From: Paracoccus denitrificans
Lineage (GTDB): Bacteria; Pseudomonadota; Alphaproteobacteria; Rhodobacterales; Rhodobacteraceae
Reading direction: 5' to 3'
Assembly (NCBI GenBank): GCA_005768755.1
Contig: VAFL01000002.1
Span: 186,001 to 250,000 of the forward strand
DNA: 64,000 nucleotides
Program-made: the position numbers and the translations under genes
Shown here: positions 40,239-50,082 of the stretch, piece after piece
Position numbering within the stretch: position 1 is the stretch's first letter
Layout of the letters: each line of letters starts with the position of its first letter
Notes under the pieces: generated by a model
The model's database searches: none
Told to the model about the DNA's origin: nothing
Seen by the model: the letters and a program-made list of their open reading frames with translations, nothing else

Positions 40239-40988
40239 TCACACGAATTGTTCACGCGTCAGGCGTTCCTCCAGGCCGTGGCCGGGATTGAACAGCAACC
40301 GGTGACGGATCTTCGGCTCGGACCGGATTTCGACAGACAGCACCGAATCCACGCCGCGCGAATCGGCATCGGCCATGACGGGGCGCTTTTCCGGCTCCAA
40401 CACGTCGAACCGCACGACCGCCGACTGCGGCAGGATCGCGCCACGCCAACGCCGGGGCCGGAAGGCAGCAATCGCCGTCAACGCCAGCACGTCCGATCCG
40501 ATCGGCAGGATCGGCCCGTTGGCACTGTAGTTGTAGGCAGTTGATCCCGCCGGCGTAGACAGAAGTGCACCGTCGCAGATCAGTTCATCCATGCGTAACC
40601 TGTCATTAACCGAAATGCGCAGTTTCGCAGCCTGCGGGCCTGCGCGCAGCAGGCTGACTTCGTTGATCGCAAGCGCTGCATAGTCGCGTCCGTCGGCCGT
40701 GGTCGCGGTCATCGCCAGCGGGTTGATCGCAGTTTCCTCGGCAGCGGCTATCGCGTCGGGCAGATCCTCGCTGACATAATCGTTCATCATGAAACCGACG
40801 GTGCCGCGATTCATGCCATAGATCGGCAGGCCCTTGTTCTGATGCATCACACTGAGCATCAGGCCATCGCCGCCAAGCGCCACGATGACATCGGCTTCGC
40901 GCCGGGTTGGCTGTCCGTAACGTGCCGACAGTTCGGCAAGCGCCGATTGCGCGGTTTCGGTCTCGCTGGCAATGAAATGCATCCTCAT
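40239..40988 (-). CDS. nadK: NAD kinase
   Basis: The protein has 249 residues. It has the GGDG motif at 39-42 (VIVALGGDGLML), MNRGTVGFMMNDY, the NE motif INEVSLLR, and the STPAGSTAYNYSANGPI diacylglycerol-kinase-like glycine loop. It phosphorylates NAD to NADP using ATP in the cytoplasm. The start could be the Met at 40988 or two codons later. It is divergent from glyA and convergent with uspA. Confidence 0.94.
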   Translation of the reverse strand: MRMHFIASETETAQSALAELSARYGQPTRREADVIVALGGDGLMLSVMHQNKGLPIYGMNRGTVGFMMNDYVSEDLPDAIAAAEETAINPLAMTATTADGRDYAALAINEVSLLRAGPQAAKLRISVNDRLRMDELICDGALLSTPAGSTAYNYSANGPILPIGSDVLALTAIAAFRPRRWRGAILPQSAVVRFDVLEPEKRPVMADADSRGVDSVLSVEIRSEPKIRHRLLFNPGHGLEERLTREQFV

Positions 40989-41103
40989 GGCGGCATCATG
41001 GCAAGGTCGATTGCCTTGTCCAGCCGCAAACGCGCGTCTGGGGCTTTGCGGATGCGGAAAAAGCCGCTACACGACCGCCATCCCCGCCATGAAGGAGCCG
41101 CCC

Positions 41104-42387
41104 ATGAGCCGCGATAAATTCTTCACCGAAACCCTCTCTGCCGCCGATCCCGATATCAGCCGCGCCATCGGTCAGGAACTGGGCCGCCAGCGCGACGAGA
41201 TCGAATTGATTGCGTCCGAAAACATCGTCAGCCGCGCAGTTCTGGAAGCGCAGGGCAGCGTACTGACCAACAAATATGCCGAGGGCTATCCGGGCAAGCG
41301 CTATTACGGCGGCTGCCAATATGTCGATATCGTCGAGAATCTGGCCATCGACCGGGCGAAGGAACTGTTTGGCGCAGAATTCGCCAACGTCCAGCCGAAT
41401 TCCGGCAGCCAGATGAATCAGGCGGTGTTTCTGGCGCTGCTGCAGCCGGGCGACACCTTCATGGGTCTGGATCTGAATTCGGGCGGTCACCTGACGCATG
41501 GCAGCCCCGTCAATATGTCGGGCAAGTGGTTCAATGTCGTCAGCTACGGGGTGCGGCAGCAGGATCAGTTGCTGGACATGGAAGATATCCGCGCCAAAGC
41601 ACTGGAACATAAGCCGAAACTGATTGTTGCGGGCGGCACGGCTTATAGCCGCGTCTGGGACTGGGAAGCCTTCCGCAAGATCGCGGATGAGGTCGGAGCC
41701 TATCTGATGGTCGACATGGCCCATATCGCGGGCCTCGTGGCTGGCGGCCAGCATCCCTCGCCGCTGCCTCATGCTCATGTCGTAACGACCACGACCCACA
41801 AATCGCTGCGCGGTCCGCGCGGTGGCATCATCCTGACAAATGATGCGGACATCGCGAAGAAGATCAATTCGGCTGTCTTCCCCGGCCTTCAGGGTGGACC
41901 GCTGATGCATGTGATCGCGGCCAAGGCGGTTGCATTCAAAGAGGCACTGGATCCCAGTTTCAAGGATTACGCTGCGCAGGTCGTGAAGAACGCCCGCGCT
42001 ATGGCGGATGAGTTGATGAAGGGCGGCATCGACATCGTGTCCGGCGGCACCGATAACCATCTTTGCCTTGCCGATCTGCGCCCGAAAGGCGTGACCGGCA
42101 AGGCAGCCGAGGCCGCATTGGGTCGCGCCCATATCACCTGCAACAAGAACGGCGTGCCATTCGATCCCGAAAAGCCCTTTGTAACTTCGGGAATTCGCCT
42201 TGGCGCGCCCGCCGGCACCACGCGCGGCTTCAAGGAAGACGAATTCCGCCAGATCGCCCGCTGGATCGTCGAGGTTGTCGACGGACTCGCCGCCAATGGC
42301 GAAGACGGCAACAGCGAAGCGGAGGAAAAGGTAAAGGCCGAAGTCACCGCGCTCTGCGCCCGCTTCCCGCTTTACGAGGGCATGTGA
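41104..42387 (+). CDS. glyA: Serine hydroxymethyltransferase
   Basis: The protein has 427 residues from the ATG at 41104, six bases after AAGGAG (an earlier in-frame ATG at 41089 lacks this). The PLP lysine is K233 in VVTTTTHKSLRGPRGG. NKYAEGYPGKRYYGGCQYVD and DMAHIAGLVAGG are diagnostic. It interconverts serine and glycine, giving methylene-tetrahydrofolate. A GTG of the next gene overlaps its stop. Confidence 0.97.
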   Translation: MSRDKFFTETLSAADPDISRAIGQELGRQRDEIELIASENIVSRAVLEAQGSVLTNKYAEGYPGKRYYGGCQYVDIVENLAIDRAKELFGAEFANVQPNSGSQMNQAVFLALLQPGDTFMGLDLNSGGHLTHGSPVNMSGKWFNVVSYGVRQQDQLLDMEDIRAKALEHKPKLIVAGGTAYSRVWDWEAFRKIADEVGAYLMVDMAHIAGLVAGGQHPSPLPHAHVVTTTTHKSLRGPRGGIILTNDADIAKKINSAVFPGLQGGPLMHVIAAKAVAFKEALDPSFKDYAAQVVKNARAMADELMKGGIDIVSGGTDNHLCLADLRPKGVTGKAAEAALGRAHITCNKNGVPFDPEKPFVTSGIRLGAPAGTTRGFKEDEFRQIARWIVEVVDGLAANGEDGNSEAEEKVKAEVTALCARFPLYEGM

Positions 42388-43322
42388 ACGACCCCGACCA
42401 GCCCGGTCGGTCGCTGACCGAAAAAGACCGGATGGCGGGGCAAACCCGCCGTCTGGAACATCGTCTGGGCGATTGGGCGCGTGCGCGTCTGCCAGAACCG
42501 GCGCGCGATCTGGTCATGTTCACGCTGAAGATGGGCTGGTCGGCCCTGTTTGGCGGGCTGTTATTGATTGCAATCCTGCTCAGCAAAGCTGTTTGGCAAC
42601 CCGATTGGGCGCTGAACCGCTATGACGCGCTGTTCGTGTTCGCTTTGTCGGTTCAGATCCTGTTCCTCGCGCTGAAGATGGAAAGCTGGGCCGAGGCGCG
42701 GGTCATTCTTCTGTTCCACGTCACCGGCACGGCAATGGAACTGTTCAAGACCTATGCCGGATCATGGTCCTATCCCGAAGACGCGATTTTCCGGATTGCC
42801 GGTGTGCCACTGTTTTCGGGCTTCATGTATGCGTCGGTCGGGTCGTTCATTGCCCGCGCCATCCGCAACTTCGACATGCGTTACGTCCCTTATCCGCCAT
42901 TCTGGGTGACGGTGCTGCTGGCGGTGGCGATCTACGTCAATTTCTTCGCCCATCACTACCTGCCCGATATCCGTTGGCTGCTGTTTGCGGCCACCGTGCT
43001 GATCTATGGGCGCACCTGGATCTGGTTCCGCCCGCGCGGATGGTATCGGATGCCGATGGTGCTTTCAGCTTTCCTGGCCAGCATTTTCCTGTGGGTCGCG
43101 GAAAATATCGGCACCCACACCGGAACCTGGCTGTATGCCGGTCAGACAGAGACGCAACTGGTCAGTTTTGCCAAGATCGGGTCGTGGTATCTGCTTCTAT
43201 TCGTCAGCTTCGTGACCGTCAGCATCGCCGCACCCGGCGCCATCATCGGCGCCAGGCGCCCGGACGAGGATGACATTGGCCAATCCGCGACCCCCATTGC
43301 CGAGCCGCCTTCGCAACGATAG
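42384..43322 (+). CDS. DUF817-family integral membrane protein
   Basis: The protein has 312 residues if started at the GTG overlapping the glyA stop (GTGA, with GAGGG ahead inside glyA); the ATG at 42432 is the alternative. About eight to nine hydrophobic helices are visible. Conserved-looking segments include MELFKTYAGSWSYPEDAIFR, GVPLFSGFMYASVGSF and WVAENIGTHTGTWLY. This is the DUF817 layout, a family of unknown function with possible carotenoid or lipid links only by analogy. The Asp/Glu and aromatic residues in the helices suggest an enzyme or transporter rather than a structural protein. Probably co-transcribed with glyA. Confidence 0.8.
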   Translation: MNDPDQPGRSLTEKDRMAGQTRRLEHRLGDWARARLPEPARDLVMFTLKMGWSALFGGLLLIAILLSKAVWQPDWALNRYDALFVFALSVQILFLALKMESWAEARVILLFHVTGTAMELFKTYAGSWSYPEDAIFRIAGVPLFSGFMYASVGSFIARAIRNFDMRYVPYPPFWVTVLLAVAIYVNFFAHHYLPDIRWLLFAATVLIYGRTWIWFRPRGWYRMPMVLSAFLASIFLWVAENIGTHTGTWLYAGQTETQLVSFAKIGSWYLLLFVSFVTVSIAAPGAIIGARRPDEDDIGQSATPIAEPPSQR

Positions 43323-43352
43323 CCTGCTGCCAAATCTTTACAGGAGAACAGC

Positions 43353-44717
43353 ATGGCCCAAACGCAAAGCTGGGAAAAGCGCGCCGACGAATTCAGCTTC
43401 TACGGCTTCACCGACCTGCCGAGCGTGCATGAGCGCGGCACCGTGGTCGTGACCCATGGCGAAGGCCCCTATATCGTTGACACGAATGGCAAACGTTATT
43501 TGGACGCGAACTCCGGCCTGTGGAACATGGTCGCAGGCTTTGACCACAAGGGCCTTATCGACGCCGCCAAGGCGCAATACGAACGCTTCCCCGGCTATCA
43601 CGCGTTTTTCGGCCGCATGTCCGACCAGACCGTGATGCTGTCGGAAAAGCTGATTGAAGTCTCTCCCTTCTCGCGCGGCAAGGTATTTTACACGAACTCT
43701 GGCTCGGAAGCCAATGATACCATGGTGAAAATGCTTTGGTTTCTTGGCGGCGCCGAAGGCCAGCCGCAGCGCCGCAAGATCCTGACCCGCAAGAATGCCT
43801 ATCATGGCGTGACAGTCGTTTCCGCCTCGATGACCGGTAAGCCTTATAACGAGGTTTTCGGCCTGCCGCTGGATGGCTTCATCCACCTGACCTGCCCGCA
43901 TTACTGGCGCGAGGGCAAACCTGGTGAGACCGAGGAGCAGTTCACTGCCCGTCTGGCGCAGGAGCTGGAGGACGTCATCGCCCGCGAAGGTGCCGACACC
44001 ATCGCCGGCTTTTTTGCTGAGCCCGTGATGGGTGCGGGCGGTGTCATTCCGCCATCCAAAGGCTATTTCCAGGCCATGCAGAAGGTTCTGAAAAAACACA
44101 ATATTCCGCTGATTTCGGATGAGGTGATCTGCGGCTTTGGGCGCACCGGCAACACATGGGGCGCAGAAACCTATGATTTCACGCCGGATGCGATCATTTC
44201 ATCGAAGAACATCACGGCCGGGTTCTTTCCAATGGGTGCGGTGATCCTTGGTCCGGAACTGGCCGACCGCCTAGATGCCGCTGCCGAAGCGATCGAGGAA
44301 TTTCCCCATGGCTTCACGGCCTCGGGCCACCCTGTCGGCTGCGCAATCGCGCTGAAGGCCATCGACGTTGTGATGAATGAAGGGCTGGCCGACAACGTCA
44401 ACCGCCTGTCGCCTCGGATGGAGGCAGGGCTGCGCGATATCATGGCGCGGTCCAACAATATCGGGGAACTGCGCGGCGTAGGTTACATGTGGGCGCTTGA
44501 AGCCTGCCTGGACCCGGCGACGAAAACGCCTTTCGACGGAAAACTGTCCGTTTCGGAACGCATCGCCAATACCTGTACGGATAACGGGCTGATCTGCCGC
44601 CCGCTCGGCCAATCCATTGTACTGTGCCCGCCCTTCATCCTGACGGAGGGTCAGATGGACGAGATGTTCGAGAAACTGGAAACGGCATTGAACAAGGTCT
44701 TTGCCGAAGTCGCATGA
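43353..44717 (+). CDS. Class III PLP-dependent aminotransferase (omega-transaminase)
   Basis: The protein has 454 residues. The PLP lysine is K285 in IISSKNITAGFFPMGAV; FYTNSGSEANDTMVKML and LISDEVICGFGRTGNTWG are the cofactor-binding motifs. From memory the sequence is very close to the crystallised Paracoccus denitrificans omega-transaminase, including the same lysine number. Such enzymes use amines or beta-/omega-amino acids as donors and pyruvate as acceptor. The native substrate is not certain. It has GGAGAA upstream, and its stop overlaps a methyltransferase remnant (ATGA). Confidence 0.92.
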   Translation: MAQTQSWEKRADEFSFYGFTDLPSVHERGTVVVTHGEGPYIVDTNGKRYLDANSGLWNMVAGFDHKGLIDAAKAQYERFPGYHAFFGRMSDQTVMLSEKLIEVSPFSRGKVFYTNSGSEANDTMVKMLWFLGGAEGQPQRRKILTRKNAYHGVTVVSASMTGKPYNEVFGLPLDGFIHLTCPHYWREGKPGETEEQFTARLAQELEDVIAREGADTIAGFFAEPVMGAGGVIPPSKGYFQAMQKVLKKHNIPLISDEVICGFGRTGNTWGAETYDFTPDAIISSKNITAGFFPMGAVILGPELADRLDAAAEAIEEFPHGFTASGHPVGCAIALKAIDVVMNEGLADNVNRLSPRMEAGLRDIMARSNNIGELRGVGYMWALEACLDPATKTPFDGKLSVSERIANTCTDNGLICRPLGQSIVLCPPFILTEGQMDEMFEKLETALNKVFAEVA

Positions 44718-45079
44718 CCGATGATCCGGCGCTGAAGATCTATGCCGAACATGCCAGCGCCACGGCAGCGCGCTGGCAATCGGCCGGCCGTCCGGCCGAG
44801 ATCTTCGCCCCGATTGCCGATCTTCTGCCGCCACCGCCGGCCTGGATCGCCGATATCCGCGCTGGCACAGGTCGCGGGGCCTATGGCTGGCTTTCGACGG
44901 TCAGGTTTGATCGCGGCTGTGTCGAAGATCAGCGTGACCAAGGCCGGTCCCCGCTGACCTCTGCCACGCTGACCCATCGCAGCCCGCCTTCCCCGGCAAA
45001 CGCCGCCTGGGCACCACTGCCGCGCAAGACATGCAGGTCCAGAACCCGGCAGGTGTCGCCTACCCCTTCGATCTTCTGA
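44714..45079 (+). pseudogene. 5' remnant of a SAM-dependent methyltransferase
   Basis: An ATG overlaps the aminotransferase stop. The first 65 or so codons read like the beginning of a class I methyltransferase: MTDDPALKIYAEHASATAAR, IFAPIADLLPPPPAWIADI, then AGTGRGAYGWL, the SAM-binding motif I slightly decayed (IRAGTGRG where DIGAGTGR is expected). Homology then stops. The frame runs on to 45079 only as antisense of comEC, with no further methyltransferase motifs. It is therefore a truncated gene cut at the comEC 3' end (44929). The first third may still be translated with the aminotransferase. Confidence 0.7.
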
Positions 45080-47100
45080 TCCGTTACGATCACCAGACCC
45101 GCCCTGCACGCCGCGCCAGCCAATTCGGGCGCCCCCTTTCCGGTCACATGCAGGATGTCAACCCCGGCAATCGTCGACCGCCTTGCCTTGACGGGGCCCG
45201 CCCATCCCGGTCGCGCGGCAGCCTTTGCCTGGGGGGCACCATCGCCATCCTTTTCCAACCATTCCGAAACGTTAAACGCACCGCCCTTCTGCTTGGAAGG
45301 TACACGCCCGTCCGGCCCCATCAGACCTACGGCGTCGCCCTGACCGGAAATAAGCACCAAAGGCCGTTGCGTGGTCATCCAAAGCAGACATGCCGACAAA
45401 ACCATGGCCATCCCCCCCAGCATCCGCAGATTGCGCCAAAGGCGCTTGTCGCCCGATGAAGACAGCACTGCCAGCACGGCACCCCCGCCAAGCAGCGGCA
45501 GAACCAGCGGCCCTGGCTGGACGATATGGCTGACCGCGCCATCAAGTCCCGCGATCCAGTTTCCGATGAACAGCATCCATCTTGTGCCCAGTCCCATGAC
45601 CCAAAGCGCCGGTTCCTCCAGCCCGAGCAGCGCAAGCAGTGCCGCGATCGGCCCCATGGGCATGATCAGTATGCCGGTTGCCGGGACAACCAGCAGGTTG
45701 GCCAGGACCCCGTAATGCGCCATTCGACCGAAATGTGCAGCTGCAATGGGCGAGGTCGCCAGACCGGCAACCAGTGACGTCAGCACCAGCATCACCACAG
45801 GGCGCAGAAAAAACGGCAGATGGCCACCCACCCTTTGCCAGCCGGGATAAATCAGGATCAGCGCGACAGTAGCCGCAAAGCTCATCTGAAAACCCGGACT
45901 CAGCAGCGCTTCCGGCGCGAGCGACAGGATGATGACGGCAGCCAGGGCCACCGTCCGCAAAGACAGCGCGCGCCTGTCGGCCAGGATTGCGCCCAGCATC
46001 ACAGCGACCATAAGGAAGGCACGTTCGGTCGCCACGCCGCCACCCGACAGCCACAGATAAGCCGCAGCGGTCACGATCGCGAAAAATGCTGCCAGCTTAT
46101 GGGCGGGCAACATAATGCCGCGCCCGCTGATCGCCTGGATCGCCACCGCCAGCAAGCGGACGGCAGCATAGACGCAGCCCGCAAGCATCCCCATATGCAG
46201 ACCGGAGATCGAAATGATGTGGAACAGGTTGGAATCGCGCATCATCTGGTTAGTGGCTTCGGAAATCCCACTGCGATCACCGGTCATCAAAGCCGCGGCG
46301 ACGGCACCCGCCTGCCCGCCGATACGTTCCTGCATGGCGGCCGACAGGCTCATCCGCAGACGGTGAAGCCGCAAAGCACCACCGCGCACTGGCGGGGCAG
46401 CGACCATGACCGGGTTGCGCGTATATCCGATGGCACCAAGGCTTTCGAACCACGCGGCACGGCGAAAATCGAATCCGCCGGGTTCAGATGGCCCCGGCGG
46501 CGGCCCCAAATGCCCGGTCAGCATGACCCGCGTGCCGGGCGGCGGAACATCCGTGACGCCGTCCGGCAATGAAATCCTGATCTTGCGGGGGATGCGTTCG
46601 GGCGCCATCCGCTCCATCCGGGGCTGGTCCAACGTCAGCCTGATCCGGTCGCGGGCCGAACGGTCAATCTCTGTCACCCTGCCCTCGATCGTACCGTAAT
46701 ATCGAAACGCCAGCACCGGCGCATCGACCCGCACCGCGCGCAGACCGCATAATCCGAAGCCAAGTGCCATGAAGATTACCGCAAACCCGAACAACCGAAG
46801 GGTTGTGGCGATTTGTCGGTTCGTGCGGACGCACCACAGCAGCAGTCCGAGCGCAAGCACGACAGCCGTGATGACATAGGCGAAGGTGCCTGGCTGTGCG
46901 GGCAAGATGAACCAGGTCCCGATCCCCAACGCCATATGGCACGGCGCCCAAGGCAACAGCCCCGCGCGCTCGGCCGCGCGCATGCGCTGTTTGCTCCTGC
47001 TCGGACCGGCCTCCGCTGGCGCGAAGATTTTGCGAAGGCTGTCCAGACCGCGACGCAGGCCACCTGCCCCTGCAACCTGTGCCGTCACGTCCGACGCCAT
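44929..47100 (-). CDS. comEC: ComEC/Rec2-family DNA uptake membrane protein
   Basis: The protein has 723 residues. An N-terminal DUF4131-like part with two or three helices and a soluble OB-like segment (about 135-235) precedes the Competence domain, with SNLFHIISISGLHMGMLAG, the hallmark, and SGGGVATERAFLM. About ten helices form the channel. The C-terminal 150 residues are short, as in Rhodobacteraceae, without an obvious metallo-beta-lactamase HxHxDH motif. It is thought to move single-stranded DNA across the inner membrane. It converges on the methyltransferase remnant and is divergent from gltX. Confidence 0.9.
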   Translation of the reverse strand: MASDVTAQVAGAGGLRRGLDSLRKIFAPAEAGPSRSKQRMRAAERAGLLPWAPCHMALGIGTWFILPAQPGTFAYVITAVVLALGLLLWCVRTNRQIATTLRLFGFAVIFMALGFGLCGLRAVRVDAPVLAFRYYGTIEGRVTEIDRSARDRIRLTLDQPRMERMAPERIPRKIRISLPDGVTDVPPPGTRVMLTGHLGPPPGPSEPGGFDFRRAAWFESLGAIGYTRNPVMVAAPPVRGGALRLHRLRMSLSAAMQERIGGQAGAVAAALMTGDRSGISEATNQMMRDSNLFHIISISGLHMGMLAGCVYAAVRLLAVAIQAISGRGIMLPAHKLAAFFAIVTAAAYLWLSGGGVATERAFLMVAVMLGAILADRRALSLRTVALAAVIILSLAPEALLSPGFQMSFAATVALILIYPGWQRVGGHLPFFLRPVVMLVLTSLVAGLATSPIAAAHFGRMAHYGVLANLLVVPATGILIMPMGPIAALLALLGLEEPALWVMGLGTRWMLFIGNWIAGLDGAVSHIVQPGPLVLPLLGGGAVLAVLSSSGDKRLWRNLRMLGGMAMVLSACLLWMTTQRPLVLISGQGDAVGLMGPDGRVPSKQKGGAFNVSEWLEKDGDGAPQAKAAARPGWAGPVKARRSTIAGVDILHVTGKGAPELAGAACRAGLVIVTDQKIEGVGDTCRVLDLHVLRGSGAQAAFAGEGGLRWVSVAEVSGDRPWSR

Positions 47101-47209
47101 TGTTCTTTGCCAGCCCCTTCGCTATCCCTCGCACCCAGATTAGATGCAGACGCGTTGAGAAATGGTTAACGCCCACAAGGGCACGCCAATCCTTCCGAAA
47201 GGCCCCGAC

Positions 47210-48601
47210 ATGACCGATCCCGTCACCCCTTTTGTCACCCGATTCGCGCCGTCGCCGACCGGATATCTGCATATCGGCGGTGCGCGGACGGCGCTTTTTA
47301 ACTGGTTGTATGCCCGTGGTCGTGGCGGCAAGTTCCTGCTGCGCATCGAAGATACCGACCGCGCCCGCTCGACCCCCGAAGCGACCGAGGCGATACTGGA
47401 CGGGTTGAACTGGCTTGGTCTCGACTGGGATGGCGAACCGGTCAGCCAGTTTCAGCGCGCCGATCGCCACGCCGAGGTCGCCCGCGACATGCTGGAAAAC
47501 GGTCACGCCTATCGCTGCTATGCGACGCCGGAAGATATCAGCGCCTGGCGCGAGGCCAATCCAAACCAGCCCTTCCAGTCACCCTGGCGCGACAACGACA
47601 CATTGCAGAACGCCCCCTATGCGGTCCGCCTGCGTGCCCCGCGCGAGGGCGAGACGGTGATAGCGGATGCCGTTCAGGGCGATGTGACCTTCCGCAACGA
47701 CCAACTTGACGACATGGTGCTGCTGCGCAGCGACGGCACGCCGACCTATATGCATGCCGTCGTCGTCGACGACCACGATATGGGCGTGACCCATGTCATC
47801 CGCGGCGACGATCACCTGACCAACGCAGCGCGGCAGGCGCAGATCTATGACGCGATGGGCTGGACCCGCCCAATCTTCGCCCATATCCCCCTGATCCACG
47901 GCACGGATGGCAAGAAACTTTCGAAACGTCACGGTGCGGTCGGACTGCACGAATACGCGGCACTTGGCTATCCGCCCGAGGCGATGCGCAACTATCTTGC
48001 GCGCTTGGGCTGGGCGCATGGCGATGACGAGCTTTTCACCGACACGCAAGCCAGGGAATGGTTTGATCTCAACGGCATAGGACGCGCACCTGCGCGTCTG
48101 GACTTCAAGAAACTCGAACATGTTTCCGGATGGCATATTGCGCAAATGGACGACGAAAAGCTGCTGACGGCGCTTGGCGACTTTCTGGCAGCAACAGATC
48201 GCCCCGCCTTGGACGACACCCAGATTTCCCGGCTGAAGCCGATCCTGGCGGTGCTGAAAGAAAAGGCCAAAACTCTTCCCGCCTTGCTGGATCAGGCCCA
48301 TTTTGCGTTGATCGAACGGCCAGTTCAGCCTGATGAAAAGGCCGAGGCCAACCTTGATACGGTATCCCGTGGTATGCTGTCTGAATTGACTGCCGCGCTG
48401 CAGCATGATAGCTGGTCGCGTGAAGAGCTGGAGCAGGCCGCCAAGGCTGTCGCCGAGAAGCACGGGATCGGCCTGGGCAAGGTCGCAGCACCGCTGCGTG
48501 CGGCACTGGCCGGGAAAACCTCGACCCCCAGCGTGTTCGACATGATGCTTGCGCTTGGCCGTGATGAGGCCCTGGCGCGGCTGCAAGATCAAGCGGGCTG
48601 A
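47210..48601 (+). CDS. gltX: Glutamyl-tRNA synthetase
   Basis: The protein has 463 residues from the ATG at 47210. An in-frame ATG at 47162 would add 16 unlikely residues. The class I motifs are PTGYLHIGGARTALF (HIGH-like) and KKLSKRHGA (KMSKS-like). The C-terminal anticodon domain has the predicted all-helical form. It charges tRNA-Glu and, where GatCAB is used, tRNA-Gln. It is divergent from comEC and is followed by gltA after 56 bases. Confidence 0.95.
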   Translation: MTDPVTPFVTRFAPSPTGYLHIGGARTALFNWLYARGRGGKFLLRIEDTDRARSTPEATEAILDGLNWLGLDWDGEPVSQFQRADRHAEVARDMLENGHAYRCYATPEDISAWREANPNQPFQSPWRDNDTLQNAPYAVRLRAPREGETVIADAVQGDVTFRNDQLDDMVLLRSDGTPTYMHAVVVDDHDMGVTHVIRGDDHLTNAARQAQIYDAMGWTRPIFAHIPLIHGTDGKKLSKRHGAVGLHEYAALGYPPEAMRNYLARLGWAHGDDELFTDTQAREWFDLNGIGRAPARLDFKKLEHVSGWHIAQMDDEKLLTALGDFLAATDRPALDDTQISRLKPILAVLKEKAKTLPALLDQAHFALIERPVQPDEKAEANLDTVSRGMLSELTAALQHDSWSREELEQAAKAVAEKHGIGLGKVAAPLRAALAGKTSTPSVFDMMLALGRDEALARLQDQAG

Positions 48602-48657
48602 AAGCCCGCCCCCACGCCCGACGCCACCTGGCATCGGCCAAAGCTAAGGAAACCGGA

Positions 48658-49950
48658 ATGGCTGACAACAAACCCGCTGTCCTGTCTGTCTTCGGCAAGG
48701 ATATCGAACTTCCCGTCCTGACGCCAACCGCAGGACCAGAGGTCCTGGATATCCGCAAACTCTATGGTCAGGGCGACGTGTTCACCTATGATCCGGGCTT
48801 CACTTCGACTGCGGCCTGCGAATCGGCGATCACCTTCATTGACGGTGACAAGGGCGAGTTGTGGTATCGCGGCTACCCGATCGAGCAACTGGCCGAAGAT
48901 TCGCACTATCTCGAAGTCTGCTATCTGCTGCTTTACGGCGAGCTGCCGAACAAGACCGAGCTTGAAGATTTCGAAAACCGCGTGACCCGTCATACGATGG
49001 TTCACGAGCAGATGAACAACTTCTTCCGTGGCTTCCGCCGCGACGCCCACCCCATGGCGACCATGGTCGGCGTGGTTGGTGCGATGTCGGCATTTTACCA
49101 CGATTCGACGGATATCGGCGACCCGTGGCAACGCGAAGTCGCCGCAATCCGGCTGATCGCCAAATTGCCGACGATTGCGGCCATGGCCTACAAATACTCG
49201 ATCGGTCAGCCCTTCGTGTATCCGCGCAATAACCTCGATTATGCGTCCAACTTCCTGCACATGTGCTTTGCTGTTCCGGCCGAGGAATACAAGGTCGACC
49301 CCGCGCTGGCAAAGGCAATGGACCGGATCTTCACGCTGCATGCCGATCACGAGCAGAATGCCTCGACCTCGACCGTGCGTCTGGCGGGGTCGTCGGGCGC
49401 GAACCCGTTCGCTTGTATCGCTGCAGGCATCGCCTGCCTGTGGGGGCCTGCGCATGGCGGCGCAAACCAGGCCGCGCTGGAAATGCTGCAGGAAATCGGC
49501 ACTGTTGACCGGATCCCGGAATTCATCGCCCGCGCAAAGGACAAGAATGATCCCTTCAAACTGATGGGCTTCGGTCACCGGGTCTACAAGAATTTCGATC
49601 CACGCGCGAAGGTCATGAAGGAATCGGCTGACGAGGTTCTGGAGTTGCTGGGCATCCAAAACAACCCGACCCTTCAGGTCGCCAAGGAACTGGAAAAGAT
49701 CGCGCTGCAGGACGAGTACTTCATCGAGAAGAAGCTCTATCCGAACGTCGACTTCTATTCCGGCATCATTCTTTCGGCGATGGGCTTCCCGACGTCGATG
49801 TTCACGCCGATCTTTGCGCTGTCGCGCACCGTCGGCTGGATTTCGCAGTGGAAGGAAATGCTGTCTGACCCGCAGAACAAGATCGGCCGCCCGCGTCAGC
49901 TTTATGTCGGCGCCACCAAGCGCGACTATGTCGACGTCGAAAAACGCTGA
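48658..49950 (+). CDS. gltA: Citrate synthase
   Basis: The protein has 430 residues, a hexameric type II form. Active-site regions are clear: GPAHGGANQAALEML, MGFGHRVYKNFDPRAKVMKE, and FYSGIILSAMG with the catalytic Asp of NVDFYSG. The start codon follows TAAGGAAACCGGA. It condenses acetyl-CoA and oxaloacetate into citrate. The gene ends with a strong terminator. It may be co-transcribed with gltX. Confidence 0.97.
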   Translation: MADNKPAVLSVFGKDIELPVLTPTAGPEVLDIRKLYGQGDVFTYDPGFTSTAACESAITFIDGDKGELWYRGYPIEQLAEDSHYLEVCYLLLYGELPNKTELEDFENRVTRHTMVHEQMNNFFRGFRRDAHPMATMVGVVGAMSAFYHDSTDIGDPWQREVAAIRLIAKLPTIAAMAYKYSIGQPFVYPRNNLDYASNFLHMCFAVPAEEYKVDPALAKAMDRIFTLHADHEQNASTSTVRLAGSSGANPFACIAAGIACLWGPAHGGANQAALEMLQEIGTVDRIPEFIARAKDKNDPFKLMGFGHRVYKNFDPRAKVMKESADEVLELLGIQNNPTLQVAKELEKIALQDEYFIEKKLYPNVDFYSGIILSAMGFPTSMFTPIFALSRTVGWISQWKEMLSDPQNKIGRPRQLYVGATKRDYVDVEKR

Positions 49951-49971
49951 GCTATTCCGATCAGCGCGAAC

Positions 49972-50001
49972 AAAGGCCCCGGAGATTTCCGGGGCCTTTT
50001 T
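49972..50001 (+). terminator. Rho-independent terminator of gltA
   Basis: AGGCCCCGGA (49974-49983) pairs with TCCGGGGCCT (49988-49997) around GATT and is followed by TTTTTC. Confidence 0.92.
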
Positions 50002-50029
50002 CAGTTCCGGGTTTCTTCCCGCAAGACAA

Positions 50030-50057
50030 AGAAAAACGCCGCCCGAAACGGGCGGCG
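50030..50057 (-). terminator. Rho-independent terminator of bioY
   Basis: CGCCGCCC (50037-50044) pairs with GGGCGGCG (50050-50057) around five bases. Read on the minus strand it is followed by TTTTTC, 26 bases after the bioY stop. Confidence 0.9.
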
Positions 50058-50082
50058 CAATTCTTCAGCTTATTGGACAGGT

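Noticed and set aside
40989..41103. Possible glycine riboswitch before glyA
   Set aside because: The conserved glycine aptamer core is not visible, and the stretch is short and shared with the nadK promoter region.
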